From: Palsa-504 sp963800415
GTDB lineage: Bacteria; Actinomycetota; Actinomycetes; Streptosporangiales; Streptosporangiaceae
Length of the DNA: 64,000 nt
Assembly (NCBI GenBank): GCA_963800415.1
Contig: CAWDBS010000042.1
Location: forward strand, 1-64,000
Direction: 5' to 3'
Below the pieces are notes generated by a model. It worked only from the letters and a program-made list of their open reading frames with translations. It ran no database searches and was not told the origin of the DNA. The first letter of the stretch is position 1. Each line of letters opens with the position of its first letter. Position numbers and translations under genes: made by a program. Below, one piece after another: positions 23,845-32,327 of this stretch.

Positions 23845-24677
23845 CGCGAGGTCTCCCTGTCGTAGGCCGCCGCTGCCGCGGGGCGGTACTCGTGCAGGAT
23901 ATGGACGGGACCTTCGCCGGCGCCGAGTCCGGCTAGGCCATGCGCCACCGCCTCGCCGGCCACGATGGCGGCCTGGCGGGCCGCCTCAGCCAGCGGCAGC
24001 CCGGCCGCGAGCCCGGCCGCGAGCGCCGCCGAGTGGGTGCAGCCGGCCCCATGCGTGGCGGCGACGCCGTGGCGGGCGACCGGGATCGCCGTGTGCCGTG
24101 ACCCGTCGAACAGGTGGTCCACCGGCTCGGCCCCGTGGCCCCCGGTGACCAGGGCCGCGCGCGCCCCCATCGCCACCAGGCGCTCGGCGAGCATCGCGCG
24201 GTCCTCAGTCATCATGGCGGTGAGCGCCTGGGCTTCCGGCAGGTTCGGTGTCACCACCGTGGCCAGCGGGAAGAGCCGCGCGACCAGGGTCCCGACGGCC
24301 TCCGGGAGGAGCAGCGTGCTGCCGGAACTGGCGACCATGACCGGGTCCACCACCAGCGGCAGGTCCCGGTCCTCCAGCGCCCCGGCGACGGCCTCGATCA
24401 GCGTCGCGGAGAACAGCATGCCGGTCTTGGCGGCGTCGGCTCCGATGTCGTCCAGGACGGCCTCGATCTGCGCGCGCACGAAGGCCGGCGGGACCTCGTG
24501 AATGGCCCGGACGCCCATCGTATTCTGCGCGGTGAGCGCGACGATCGCCGACATCCCGTGGGCGCCGCAGCGGGCGAAGGCCTTCAGGTCCGCCTGGATG
24601 CCGGCGCCGCCGCCGGAGTCGGACGAGGCGATGGTGAGCACCCTCGGGGGTGATCCCCGCGGGCGGGCACCGCTCAC
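23841..24677 (-). CDS. thiD: HMP / HMP-phosphate kinase ThiD
   Basis: A 278-residue ribokinase-like kinase phosphorylating hydroxymethylpyrimidine and its monophosphate. Motifs: VLTIASSDSGGGAGIQADLK at the N-terminus, ALTAQNTMGV, DPVMVASSGSTLL, VVTPNLPEAQALT and the C-terminal catalytic/anion-hole segment VAATHGAGCTHSAALAA. Length is normal. The GTG start overlaps the thiG stop (GTGA) and its stop overlaps tenA, indicating tight co-translation in thiO-S-G-D-tenA. Confidence 0.95.
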   Translation of the reverse strand: MSGARPRGSPPRVLTIASSDSGGGAGIQADLKAFARCGAHGMSAIVALTAQNTMGVRAIHEVPPAFVRAQIEAVLDDIGADAAKTGMLFSATLIEAVAGALEDRDLPLVVDPVMVASSGSTLLLPEAVGTLVARLFPLATVVTPNLPEAQALTAMMTEDRAMLAERLVAMGARAALVTGGHGAEPVDHLFDGSRHTAIPVARHGVAATHGAGCTHSAALAAGLAAGLPLAEAARQAAIVAGEAVAHGLAGLGAGEGPVHILHEYRPAAAAAYDRETSR

Positions 24678-25486
24678 GCCGGCAGCTCCGGACGGCCGTC
24701 CACCGGGCTCGACGCGCGGGCGTGCCAGCGGCGCGGGATGCGCCCGGCGGTCCGGGCCGCGTAGCCGGCCGCCACGGCCAGCCGCATAGCGGTGGCCATC
24801 CGCTCCGGTTCGGCCGCCCGGGTGATGGCCGAAGCGATGAGGACGGCGGCGCAGCCCAGTTCCATCGCCAGGGTCGCGTCACTGGCCGTCCCGATCCCGG
24901 CGTCCAGGATGACCGGGACGCCCGCCTGCTCCACGATCATCGCGATGTTGTGCGGGTTGCGCACGCCGAGGCCGGACCCGATCGGGGCGCCGAGCGGCAT
25001 GACGGCGGCGCAGCCGGCCCGCTCGAGCTGCCGGGCCAGCACCGGGTCGTCGTTGGTGTAGGGCAGCACCGTGAAGCCGTCGGCGACCAGCAGCCGGGCC
25101 GCGTCGAGCAGTTCCACCGGGTCGGGCAGCAGCGTGTGATCGTCGGCCACCACCTCGAGCTTGACCCAGTCGGTACCGAGCGCTTCCCGGCCGAGCCTGG
25201 CCACGAGCCTGGCCTCGCTCGCGGTGTGGCAGCCGGCCGTGTTCGGCAGGATGCGTACCCCCGCCTCCTGCAGCACGCCGAGCAGCGAGCCTTCCCCGCC
25301 GTGGGTGACCCGCCGCATGGCCACGGTGGTGAGCGCCGTCGCGGAGGCGTCGAGCACCCGGCGGAGCACCTCCAGGCTCTGCACTCCCCCGGTGCCCAGG
25401 ATCAGCCGCGAGGTCAGCTCCTGCCCGGCCAGCACCCACGGCTCGGCCCCGGCCGTCTGCTGGCTCACCAGATCCGTATCGGTCAC
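24674..25486 (-). CDS. thiG: Thiazole synthase ThiG
   Basis: A 270-residue TIM-barrel enzyme forming the thiazole phosphate from deoxyxylulose phosphate, dehydroglycine and ThiS thiocarboxylate. It starts at GTG 25486, one base after the thiS stop. Typical segments: GQELTSRLILGTGGVQSLEV, TTVAMRRVTHGGEG, ILPNTAGCHTASEARLVA, WVKLEVVADDHTLLPDP (with the imine-forming Lys), MPLGAPIGSGLGVRNPHNI and PVILDAGIGTASDATLAMEL. A 25-codon upstream extension lies inside thiS and is ignored. Confidence 0.95.
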   Translation of the reverse strand: MTDTDLVSQQTAGAEPWVLAGQELTSRLILGTGGVQSLEVLRRVLDASATALTTVAMRRVTHGGEGSLLGVLQEAGVRILPNTAGCHTASEARLVARLGREALGTDWVKLEVVADDHTLLPDPVELLDAARLLVADGFTVLPYTNDDPVLARQLERAGCAAVMPLGAPIGSGLGVRNPHNIAMIVEQAGVPVILDAGIGTASDATLAMELGCAAVLIASAITRAAEPERMATAMRLAVAAGYAARTAGRIPRRWHARASSPVDGRPELPA

Positions 25487-25487
25487 C

Positions 25488-25694
25488 TCACCCTCCCTGC
25501 ACGGCCGTGACGACCTCGACCTGGTCGCCGTCGCGAAGGAGCGTGGCGTCCCATGAACCACGCGGCACGACGTCGCCGTTGACGGCAGCGGCGACGCCGG
25601 CCGGGGCGGCAGTCAGCTCCGCGACGGCCTGCGCGATCGTGCTGCCGTCCGGCAGCTCGCACGCCTCGCCGTTGAGCTTCACCTGGACGCTCAC
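25488..25694 (-). CDS. thiS: Sulfur carrier protein ThiS
   Basis: A 68-residue ubiquitin-like sulfur carrier. It starts at GTG 25694, overlapping the thiO stop (GTGA), reads VSVQVKLNGEACELPDGST and ends in the required diglycine (VVTAVQGG) that is adenylated and thiocarboxylated. Length is typical (66-70). It delivers sulfur to ThiG, encoded next. Confidence 0.93.
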   Translation of the reverse strand: MSVQVKLNGEACELPDGSTIAQAVAELTAAPAGVAAAVNGDVVPRGSWDATLLRDGDQVEVVTAVQGG

Positions 25695-26870
25695 CGTGAT
25701 CCCTGCCCGCCGGCCGACTGAGCGGCAAAACGCCCGGGGGCGAATGGCTCCCATTCCGCCGCGGGGGGGTAACCGGCGAGGCAGGCGACGATCGCATCCG
25801 CGGTCACCGGCGACATCAGGATGCCGTTGCGGTAGTGGCCGGTGGCCAGCAGCAAGCCGCCGGTGCCGGACTCGCCCACGATCGGGCCGTTGTCCGGCGT
25901 GCCCGGCCGCAGCCCGGCACACGTCTCGGCGAGGATCAGCTCGCTAGTCACCGGGAGCACGCTCATGGCGTCGTGCAGCAGGTCGTGCACGGCGCCCGCG
26001 GTCACCGTCCGGTCCGGCCCGCGCTCTTCCTGGGTGGCACCCACGATCACCTCGCCGTCGGCCCGCGGCACCAGGTACACGTCAGCGCCACGCACCGTGG
26101 CCCGGATGGTGTGGGTGATGACTGGCGGCATGCCGTCCGGGTGCCGCAGCCGCAGCAGCTGGCCCTTGACCGGCCGCACCGCGGCCCGCAGTTCCGCGGG
26201 CAGGCCTGCGATCGAGCCCGTCCAGCACCCGGCGGCGACGACGACCTGGGCCGAGGCGATGTCGCCACCGCCGGCGAGCCGGACGCCGACGACCCGGCCG
26301 TCCCTGGTCAGCACCTCGGTCACGCGGTCCCGTACGGCCCGCACCCCGGCGGCGGCGGCCGCCTGCCGCAGCGCGGCGGTGTACCGCCGGTTGTCGACCG
26401 ACCAGTCACCCGCGAACAGCACTCCGCCGTGCACGTCCGGGGTGAGGAAGGACTCCAGCTTGCGGCAGGCCCGGCTGTCAAGTTCCTCGGCGTCGAGCCC
26501 GGCGGAGCGGCGGAATGCCGTCAGCCGCATCAGCGCCGCGTAGTCGCCCGGGTCGTAGGCGACGGCCAGCGTCCCCTCGCGGCGCACGCCGATCCGGTCG
26601 CCGGTGACCTCCTCGAGTTCGGCCGCGAACGAACCGAACCTGGCGACAGCGAGCAGGTTGACGCGGAGCAGCGCGCCCTCGCCGAACAGGGCCTCAGAGA
26701 CCGGGGCGAGCATGCCCGGCCGCCACCAGCGAGGCGGCGTCGCCCTGCGCCGGGTCCACCAGGACGACCTCGAGCCCGGCCGCGGCCGCCCGCCAGGCGA
26801 TCGCGGTCCCGATCACGCCGCCGCCCGCGACGACGACATCTGCGGCAACAGCATCGCCGGCGACGGCCAC
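25691..26870 (-). pseudogene. thiO: Glycine oxidase ThiO, one frameshift
   Basis: An FAD-dependent oxidase making dehydroglycine for thiazole synthesis. The N-terminal frame starts at GTG 26870 after AAGGGAG and has the dinucleotide motif VVVAGGGVIGTAIAWRAAAA, then LVDPAQGDAASLVAAG. An extra base near 26710 shifts the frame. The rest (MLAPVSEALFGEG onward, RPVKGQLLRLRHPDG, ETCAGLRPGTPDNGPIVGES, LLATGHYRNGILMSPVTAD) is in a second frame and intact to the stop that overlaps thiS. All operon neighbours are intact, so an assembly indel is plausible. Confidence 0.9.
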
Positions 26871-26875
26871 GAGCA

Positions 26876-26965
26876 CTCCCTTCGCCGGCATTACCCGGAT
26901 CAGGTTCGACGGTCGGAGGCGCTCGGCCTCCCTCTCAGCCCCTTCGGGCTCCCGTGGGTCGGAGT
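26876..26965 (-). ncRNA. TPP riboswitch (THI element) before thiO
   Basis: On the minus strand the leader reads ACGGGAGCCCGAAGGGGCTGAGAGGG..., then CCGTCGAACCTGATCCGGGT and AATGCCGGCGAAGGGAG. The THI-box hallmarks CTGAGAGG and CCTGATCCGGGTAATGCCGGCG-AGGGA are all present. The Shine-Dalgarno AAGGGAG lies at its 3' end, so repression of translation by masking the ribosome-binding site is likely. It controls thiO-S-G-D-tenA. Confidence 0.95.
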
Positions 26966-27051
26966 TGTTTCCGACAATTCACCCTATAGCAATGCCAGAC
27001 AGCAGCGGGCCGGGGTCCGGCGCCGGAAGCGAGCGGTGATTGGATGGCCCG

Positions 27052-27693
27052 ATGACGAGCGACCTGCGGGCGCGGCTGGCGGACGCGCGGCTTTACCTGT
27101 GCACGGACGCCCGGCGGTCCCACGGCGACCTGCCGCGGTTCCTCGACGCCGTCCTCGGCGCCGGGGTGGACATCGTGCAGTTGCGGGAGAAGGGCCTGGA
27201 GGCGGACGAGGAACTCGCGCTGCTCGAGGTGTTCGCGCAGGCCTGCCAGCGCCACGGCCGACTGCTTGCGGTGAACGACCGCGCGGACGTCGCGCTTGCC
27301 GCCGGGGCCGACGTGCTCCACCTGGGGCAGGACGACCTACCGGTGCCGGTCGCTCGGCGTATCCTCGGCCCGGGCCCGCTCATCGGCCGGAGCAGCCACA
27401 GCCCGGCCCAGGCCGCCGCGGTGGCCGCCGAACCCGGCGTGGACTACTTCTGCGCCGGGCCGGCCTGGGCTACGCCGACCAAGCCGGGCCGCCCGGCGAC
27501 CGGCCCCGGCCTGCTGGCGCACGTCGCGCAGACCGCGCCGGCCCGCCCCTGGTTCGCGATCGGCGGCATCAGCCTGGACCGGCTGGACGAGGTGCTCGCC
27601 GCCGGGGCGACCCGCGTGGTCGTGGTCCGCGCCATCACCGAAGCCGGTGATCCAGCCGCCGCGGCACGAGCGTTCACCAGGCGGCTGCGCTAG
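27052..27693 (+). CDS. thiE: Thiamine phosphate synthase ThiE
   Basis: A 213-residue TIM-barrel enzyme coupling HMP-PP and thiazole phosphate to thiamine phosphate. Motifs: DIVQLREKGLEADEELALLE (pyrophosphate/HMP site), LLAVNDRADVALAAGADVLH LGQDDL, LIGRSSHSPAQAAAV and DYFCAGPAWATPTKPGRPA, and the phosphate loop WFAIGGISLDRL. ATG 27052 is preferred over the upstream TTG 27040. It diverges from the thiO operon. No riboswitch was found before thiE itself. Confidence 0.94.
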   Translation: MTSDLRARLADARLYLCTDARRSHGDLPRFLDAVLGAGVDIVQLREKGLEADEELALLEVFAQACQRHGRLLAVNDRADVALAAGADVLHLGQDDLPVPVARRILGPGPLIGRSSHSPAQAAAVAAEPGVDYFCAGPAWATPTKPGRPATGPGLLAHVAQTAPARPWFAIGGISLDRLDEVLAAGATRVVVVRAITEAGDPAAAARAFTRRLR

Positions 27694-27816
27694 CGCGGTG
27701 ATCCGGTTCCGGTCCCAGACCGGACCACTGGATGGCCATGAAAACGGACAGTATCAGGCATCCGATCCGGGTCTGGGTGGTCGAGATCCGGCCCGGGGTC
27801 GTGTAACGATGGGCAG

Positions 27817-30800
27817 ATGCGGATCGTCAGCGTCGAATCGACAGACTTGTTCGTGGGAACCGCGCAGCGTCCGCTGCAGGTGGTCCGGGTCACGCTGGTA
27901 AACGAGGGGTCTCAGACGGCGTCCGCCCGGGTCGGCGTGCAGGGGGCGGGAGTGCGTGATCCCGGCCCGTTCGGGATCAATGACCTGGGCCCGGGTGAAG
28001 AGAAAGCTGTCGAGGTCCCGGTGGAGATCGCCGCACCCTACCAGCCGGGCAGTACGCGGCGGGTCACCGTCACCGCCGACAGCGAGTCCGGGCGCGCCGC
28101 GGTCGAGGCCGACATCACCGTGGCGGAGCCGGGCTGGACCATGTGGATGGTCAGCCACTTCCACTACGACCCGGCGTGGTGGAACACCCAGGGCCAGTTC
28201 ACCGAGGCGCGGCTCAGCCTGCCGGACGAAGACGGCAAGATGCCGGACATCAGGAGCGCGTTCGAGCTGGTCGGCTTGCACCTGGACAAGGCCAGGCGGG
28301 ACACCGACTACAGATTCGTGCTGGCCGAGATCGACTACCTCAAGCCGTACTTCGACGCCTTCCCGCAAGACCGGGAGGACCTGCGGCGGCTGATGGCCGA
28401 GGGCCGGGTGGAGATCGTCGGCGGCAACTATAACGAGCCGAATACCAACCTGATCTGCGCCGAAGCCATCATCCGCAACGCCGTGTACGGCATCGGGTTC
28501 CAGCGGGACACCTTCGGCGGCGACCCGCGCAGCGCGTGGATGCTCGACGCGTTCGGCCACGATCCGGGCTATCCGGGCCTGATGGCTGCGGCCGGCCTGA
28601 CCTCGTCGGCGTGGGCGCGCGGGCCGTTCCACCAGTGGGGCCCGTCCGGCGCCGACGGCGGCGACCGGCGGATGCAGTTCAGCACCGAGTTCGAGTGGAT
28701 CTCGCCGGACGGCCGCGGCCTGCTCACCGCGTACATGTCGCACCACTACGGCGCGGGCTGGCGGCTGCACACGCTGCCGGACCTGCAGGCGGCCGAACTC
28801 GAGGCGTACGGGCAGTTCCGCGCGCTGGCGCAGGTCGCGACCACGCACAACGTCCTGCTGCCGGTCGGCTCGGACCATGTCATCCCGGCCCGCTGGGTGA
28901 CCGACATCCACCGGGACTGGAATCAGCGGTACGCGTGGCCGAGGTTCACCACCGCCGTGCCCCGCGATTTCTTCGACGCCGTCCGGGCCGAGGCCCGGCC
29001 CGGCGGCCACGCGGGCGCCTGGATCACCCCGCAGACCAGGGACATGAACCCGGTGTATACCGGCAAGGACGTCTCCTACATCGACACCAAGCAGGCGCAG
29101 CGCGCGATCGAGATCGCAGTCACCGAGGCCGAACGCCTCGGCACCCTCGCCTGGCTGGCCGGCGCGCCGTACCCGCACGCGGCGCTGGACAAGGCCTGGC
29201 GGCTGCTGGCCTACGGCGCCCACCACGACGGCATCACCGGGGTCGAATCCGACCAGGTGTACCTGGACCTGCTGGGCGGCTGGCGCGAGGCCTGGGAGCT
29301 CGGCTCGGCAGCCCGCCGCGAGGCGGTGGCGTACCTGGCCGGGACCGGACCCGGCCTGGCGGTCAGCGTGGTCAACGGGCTGGCCCGGGCCCGGGACGGG
29401 ATGGCCCGGGTCACGGTCCCGGTAGACCGGCGCGACATCCGCTGGCTGGAGATCCGCGACGACGCCGGGCGACTGGTGCCGGCGCTGGCCGAGGGGGTGC
29501 GGCGCCGGGACGACGGCTCGCTGGCCGAGGTCACCCTGACCTTCCGGGCCCGGGACCTGCCCCCGCTCGGGAGGCGGGCATACCGGCTGAAGGCGACGGG
29601 CCAGGTCGCCTGGACGGCCTACGAGCCCGGCGGGCCCGCCGGCGAGCCCGCGGCCGACGGGTGGCGGGAGGTCGCGGGGACGGCGATCGAGAACGACGCC
29701 TACCGGGTCACCGCGGATCCCGGGCGCGGCGGGACGGTCAGCATCACCGACAAGCGCACCGGCGCCGAGGTACTGGCCGGGCCCGGCAACGAGCTGGTGA
29801 TCCAGGACGAGTATCCGCAGCATCCCAGGCACGGCGAGGGCCCGTGGCACCTGTCGCCCAAGGGGCCGGGCACCGGCTCCGCCGCGGCCGCGGCGACCGT
29901 CCGCCGGGAGCGGTGCCCGGCCGGCTCGCGGCTGGTCGCCTCCTTCACGCTCGACGGGATAGAGGTCATCCAGGAGACCGTGCTGTGGGATGGCGCCGGC
30001 CGGGTGGAATTCCGCACCCACGTCGACGGCTACGCCGGGCGTGACCGGCTGCTCCGGGTGCGCTTCCCGGCCGACGTGCCGGGCGGCCTGCCGGTCTACC
30101 AGACCGCGACGGCGGTGATCGGCCGGTCGTTCGGCGCCGTGGACGTGGACTCGGCAGAGCACTGGTACACGCTGGACAACCCGGCGCATCAGTGGTTCGG
30201 CACCGGGGCGGTGGCCCGGGTTCGGGACCGTAGCGGGCTGAGCCAGGCGATCGGCGTGGCCGAGCTGGTCTGTCCCTTGCCGCCGAACGAGGTGGGTGGC
30301 CTGCTCCGTGACCTACTGGTCGCGCTGGCGGCGGCGGGCGTGACCGCCACCTGCAGCCAGGCCGACGGGACACGGTACGGCGCCGTCGACGTGGACTCCA
30401 ACCTGCCCGACGTCCGGATCGCGGTCGGCGGTCCCGAGGTGAACCCGTTCACCGCCGAGGTGCTGTCCGCCGCCGGCCCGGGCTACGCCAAGGCCCTGGC
30501 CGCCCGCCTGGCCGAGGGCCCGGGAACGGCGCGGCTGTGGGTTCCGGCGGCCCGGGACCGGGCGGACGCCTTCGGCCCGGACGCCGACGTGCGCGGGGCG
30601 GCCGACCTGCCCGTGCTGATCGTGGCGGGCGACCTGGCCGCGGCGGTCACGGACCTGATCGGGGACCTGGGCGACGCGGTGGTCGACGCCGGGGACGCGG
30701 TGGCCGATGCGCCGCGGCCCGCGGTGCCGCTGGCGGACCGGTCGGTCGCGCTGCTGAACCGCGGCACGCCCGGCTGCGTGGTCACGCCGGACGGGACGCT

Positions 30801-32247
30801 GCACATGTCGCTGATGCGGTCGTGCAGCGCATGGCCGTCCGGGATCTGGATCGACGGGGACCGCCGTAACGCGCCGGACGGCAGCAGCTTCGCCTGGCAG
30901 CACTGGAGCCACACGTTCGAGTACGCGCTCGCCTCCGGACCCGGCGACTGGCGCACCGCCGGCTTCAGCGGCATCGCCGAGGACTACAACCACGACCTGG
31001 TCGCCGTGACCGGCGGCGCCGGGCAGGAGCCGGGAGCCGGCCAGCAGCTGGGCGCAGGACTGTCGGCGGAGCCGGCCACGGTCACGGTCAGCGCGCTGAA
31101 ACCGCGCGGGAACCCGCTTGCCTCGGGGCGGACGAGGGCGCTGGCCGCCACGGCGACCGGTGACGCCGCCATCACGGTGCGATTGCGGGAGACCAGCGGA
31201 CGGCCGGTCACCGCGTGGATACGGCTCGCGGGCGGGATATCGGCGGCGTGGCTCACCGACCTGCTCGAGGAGACGGACGGAGCTCCCCTGCCGGTGGAAA
31301 ACGGCGCCGTCGTTGTCGATATGTCACCTTTCAGCACGATGACCTTGCTTATCCGGGGGGACGACCCCCCCAGACCCCCCCGCTCCTGGGGGGGCTTCCC
31401 GCCCCCCCAGACCCCCCCGGCCCCCCCGGCCCCCCTTGGGGGGGATCAATCCCCCCAGACCCCTCTTCTTGTGCAGCCTGTTTACTCGCGCTACTGGCTG
31501 CACGGGAAGGGGCCGGCGCCAGCCGGGAACCTGCCGGTGGCGGTGCATCTCTCCCCCGTCAGGGTGGCCCTGCCGGACCCGGGCGACACGGCGGCGCTGA
31601 CGCTGACCGTGGGCTGCGGGGCCGAACCCGCCGCCGGGACCGTGGAGCTGGCCGCGGCCCCGGAGGTGACCGTGACCCCGGATCAGGAGCTGCGGTATGA
31701 GCTGTCCCCCGGCGGCTACGCGGCCTGGGACCTGTCGGTGCGGGTGCCGCCCGGGACCGCGCCGGGACGGTACTTCGTGGCCGCGCGGATCCGCGACGAC
31801 CTCGGCCACCTGGTCGAGGACACGGCCATGGTCGCGGTCGGCGAGCGCCGCTGGCCCGACCCGGACCTGCCGCCGGAGGAGGCGCTCGAGCTGATGCAGG
31901 CCGACTACCGCGCGGGCGCGGCCGAGGCGGAGCTGGCCGTGCTGACGCCCGGGCTGCGGCTGGCCCCCGGGGATCGGGGCGAGCTGCTGGTCCGCGTCAC
32001 CAGCGGGCTGGCGTCCGAGCTGCACGGCGAGGCGCAGCTCGTCTCGCCGTTCGGGACCTGGGAGATGCTGGGGCCGTGGACGCAGGGCTTCAGCATCGCT
32101 CCGGGCGCGAGCACGGTGCTGCGCTTCGCGGTGACCGTGCCGGTAACCGCGCGTCATGCGCGCTGGTGGGCGCTGGTGAAGGTGATGTACTACGGTCGGG
32201 TCCGGTACACCGAAGCGATTCCTGTCGTTATTGAGCCGGTCAACTGA
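27817..32247 (+). CDS. GH38-type alpha-mannosidase-like glycoside hydrolase
   Basis: A 1,476-residue multidomain protein. An N-terminal beta-sandwich (about 1-105) precedes a GH38 catalytic domain: metal-binding MVSHFHYDPAWWNT (about 109-122), RVEIVGGNYNEPNTNLICAE, the nucleophile Asp in SAWMLDAFGHDPGYP (about 240-254), and the late metal His in YGAHHDGITGVESDQVY. Beta domains typical of mannosidase C-termini follow. A Pro-rich insert from a G/C-tract element (about 1180-1217) separates them from a NEW3-like beta domain (PDQELRYELSPGGYAAWDLS) and a last all-beta domain. It has no signal peptide, so it is probably cytoplasmic. It presumably hydrolyses alpha-mannosides. Confidence 0.85.
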   Translation: MRIVSVESTDLFVGTAQRPLQVVRVTLVNEGSQTASARVGVQGAGVRDPGPFGINDLGPGEEKAVEVPVEIAAPYQPGSTRRVTVTADSESGRAAVEADITVAEPGWTMWMVSHFHYDPAWWNTQGQFTEARLSLPDEDGKMPDIRSAFELVGLHLDKARRDTDYRFVLAEIDYLKPYFDAFPQDREDLRRLMAEGRVEIVGGNYNEPNTNLICAEAIIRNAVYGIGFQRDTFGGDPRSAWMLDAFGHDPGYPGLMAAAGLTSSAWARGPFHQWGPSGADGGDRRMQFSTEFEWISPDGRGLLTAYMSHHYGAGWRLHTLPDLQAAELEAYGQFRALAQVATTHNVLLPVGSDHVIPARWVTDIHRDWNQRYAWPRFTTAVPRDFFDAVRAEARPGGHAGAWITPQTRDMNPVYTGKDVSYIDTKQAQRAIEIAVTEAERLGTLAWLAGAPYPHAALDKAWRLLAYGAHHDGITGVESDQVYLDLLGGWREAWELGSAARREAVAYLAGTGPGLAVSVVNGLARARDGMARVTVPVDRRDIRWLEIRDDAGRLVPALAEGVRRRDDGSLAEVTLTFRARDLPPLGRRAYRLKATGQVAWTAYEPGGPAGEPAADGWREVAGTAIENDAYRVTADPGRGGTVSITDKRTGAEVLAGPGNELVIQDEYPQHPRHGEGPWHLSPKGPGTGSAAAAATVRRERCPAGSRLVASFTLDGIEVIQETVLWDGAGRVEFRTHVDGYAGRDRLLRVRFPADVPGGLPVYQTATAVIGRSFGAVDVDSAEHWYTLDNPAHQWFGTGAVARVRDRSGLSQAIGVAELVCPLPPNEVGGLLRDLLVALAAAGVTATCSQADGTRYGAVDVDSNLPDVRIAVGGPEVNPFTAEVLSAAGPGYAKALAARLAEGPGTARLWVPAARDRADAFGPDADVRGAADLPVLIVAGDLAAAVTDLIGDLGDAVVDAGDAVADAPRPAVPLADRSVALLNRGTPGCVVTPDGTLHMSLMRSCSAWPSGIWIDGDRRNAPDGSSFAWQHWSHTFEYALASGPGDWRTAGFSGIAEDYNHDLVAVTGGAGQEPGAGQQLGAGLSAEPATVTVSALKPRGNPLASGRTRALAATATGDAAITVRLRETSGRPVTAWIRLAGGISAAWLTDLLEETDGAPLPVENGAVVVDMSPFSTMTLLIRGDDPPRPPRSWGGFPPPQTPPAPPAPLGGDQSPQTPLLVQPVYSRYWLHGKGPAPAGNLPVAVHLSPVRVALPDPGDTAALTLTVGCGAEPAAGTVELAAAPEVTVTPDQELRYELSPGGYAAWDLSVRVPPGTAPGRYFVAARIRDDLGHLVEDTAMVAVGERRWPDPDLPPEEALELMQADYRAGAAEAELAVLTPGLRLAPGDRGELLVRVTSGLASELHGEAQLVSPFGTWEMLGPWTQGFSIAPGASTVLRFAVTVPVTARHARWWALVKVMYYGRVRYTEAIPVVIEPVN
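31355..31463 (+). repeat. G/C-tract inverted-repeat element inside the GH38 gene
   Basis: About 110 bp made of alternating G6-8 and C6-8 runs, with the repeated unit CCCCCCAGACCCCCC occurring three times and complementary GGGGGG runs between. It is in frame and encodes a Pro/Gly-rich spacer (GDDPPRPPRSWGG, then PPPQTPPAPPAPLGGDQS). A related G-tract lies in the GH13 gene near 59641-59690. Confidence 0.75.
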
Positions 32248-32249
32248 CT

Positions 32250-32264
32250 GCCCGCGCTGCGGGC
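32250..32264. terminator. Short GC hairpin after the GH38 gene
   Basis: GCCCGC-GCT-GCGGGC, directly after the stop at 32247. The 6-bp stem with 3-nt loop is a weak terminator candidate. Confidence 0.3.
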
Positions 32265-32327
32265 GAACGGATACGGTGAGAGACTCTTGGCGTTCCTTCT
32301 TTCAAGCGTGAGACTCCCAGAGGGCCA

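Noticed and set aside
27754..30189. An 811-codon open frame on the minus strand
   Set aside because: It is antisense to the well supported GH38 gene and has no family motifs. Long antisense frames are expected at this G+C content.
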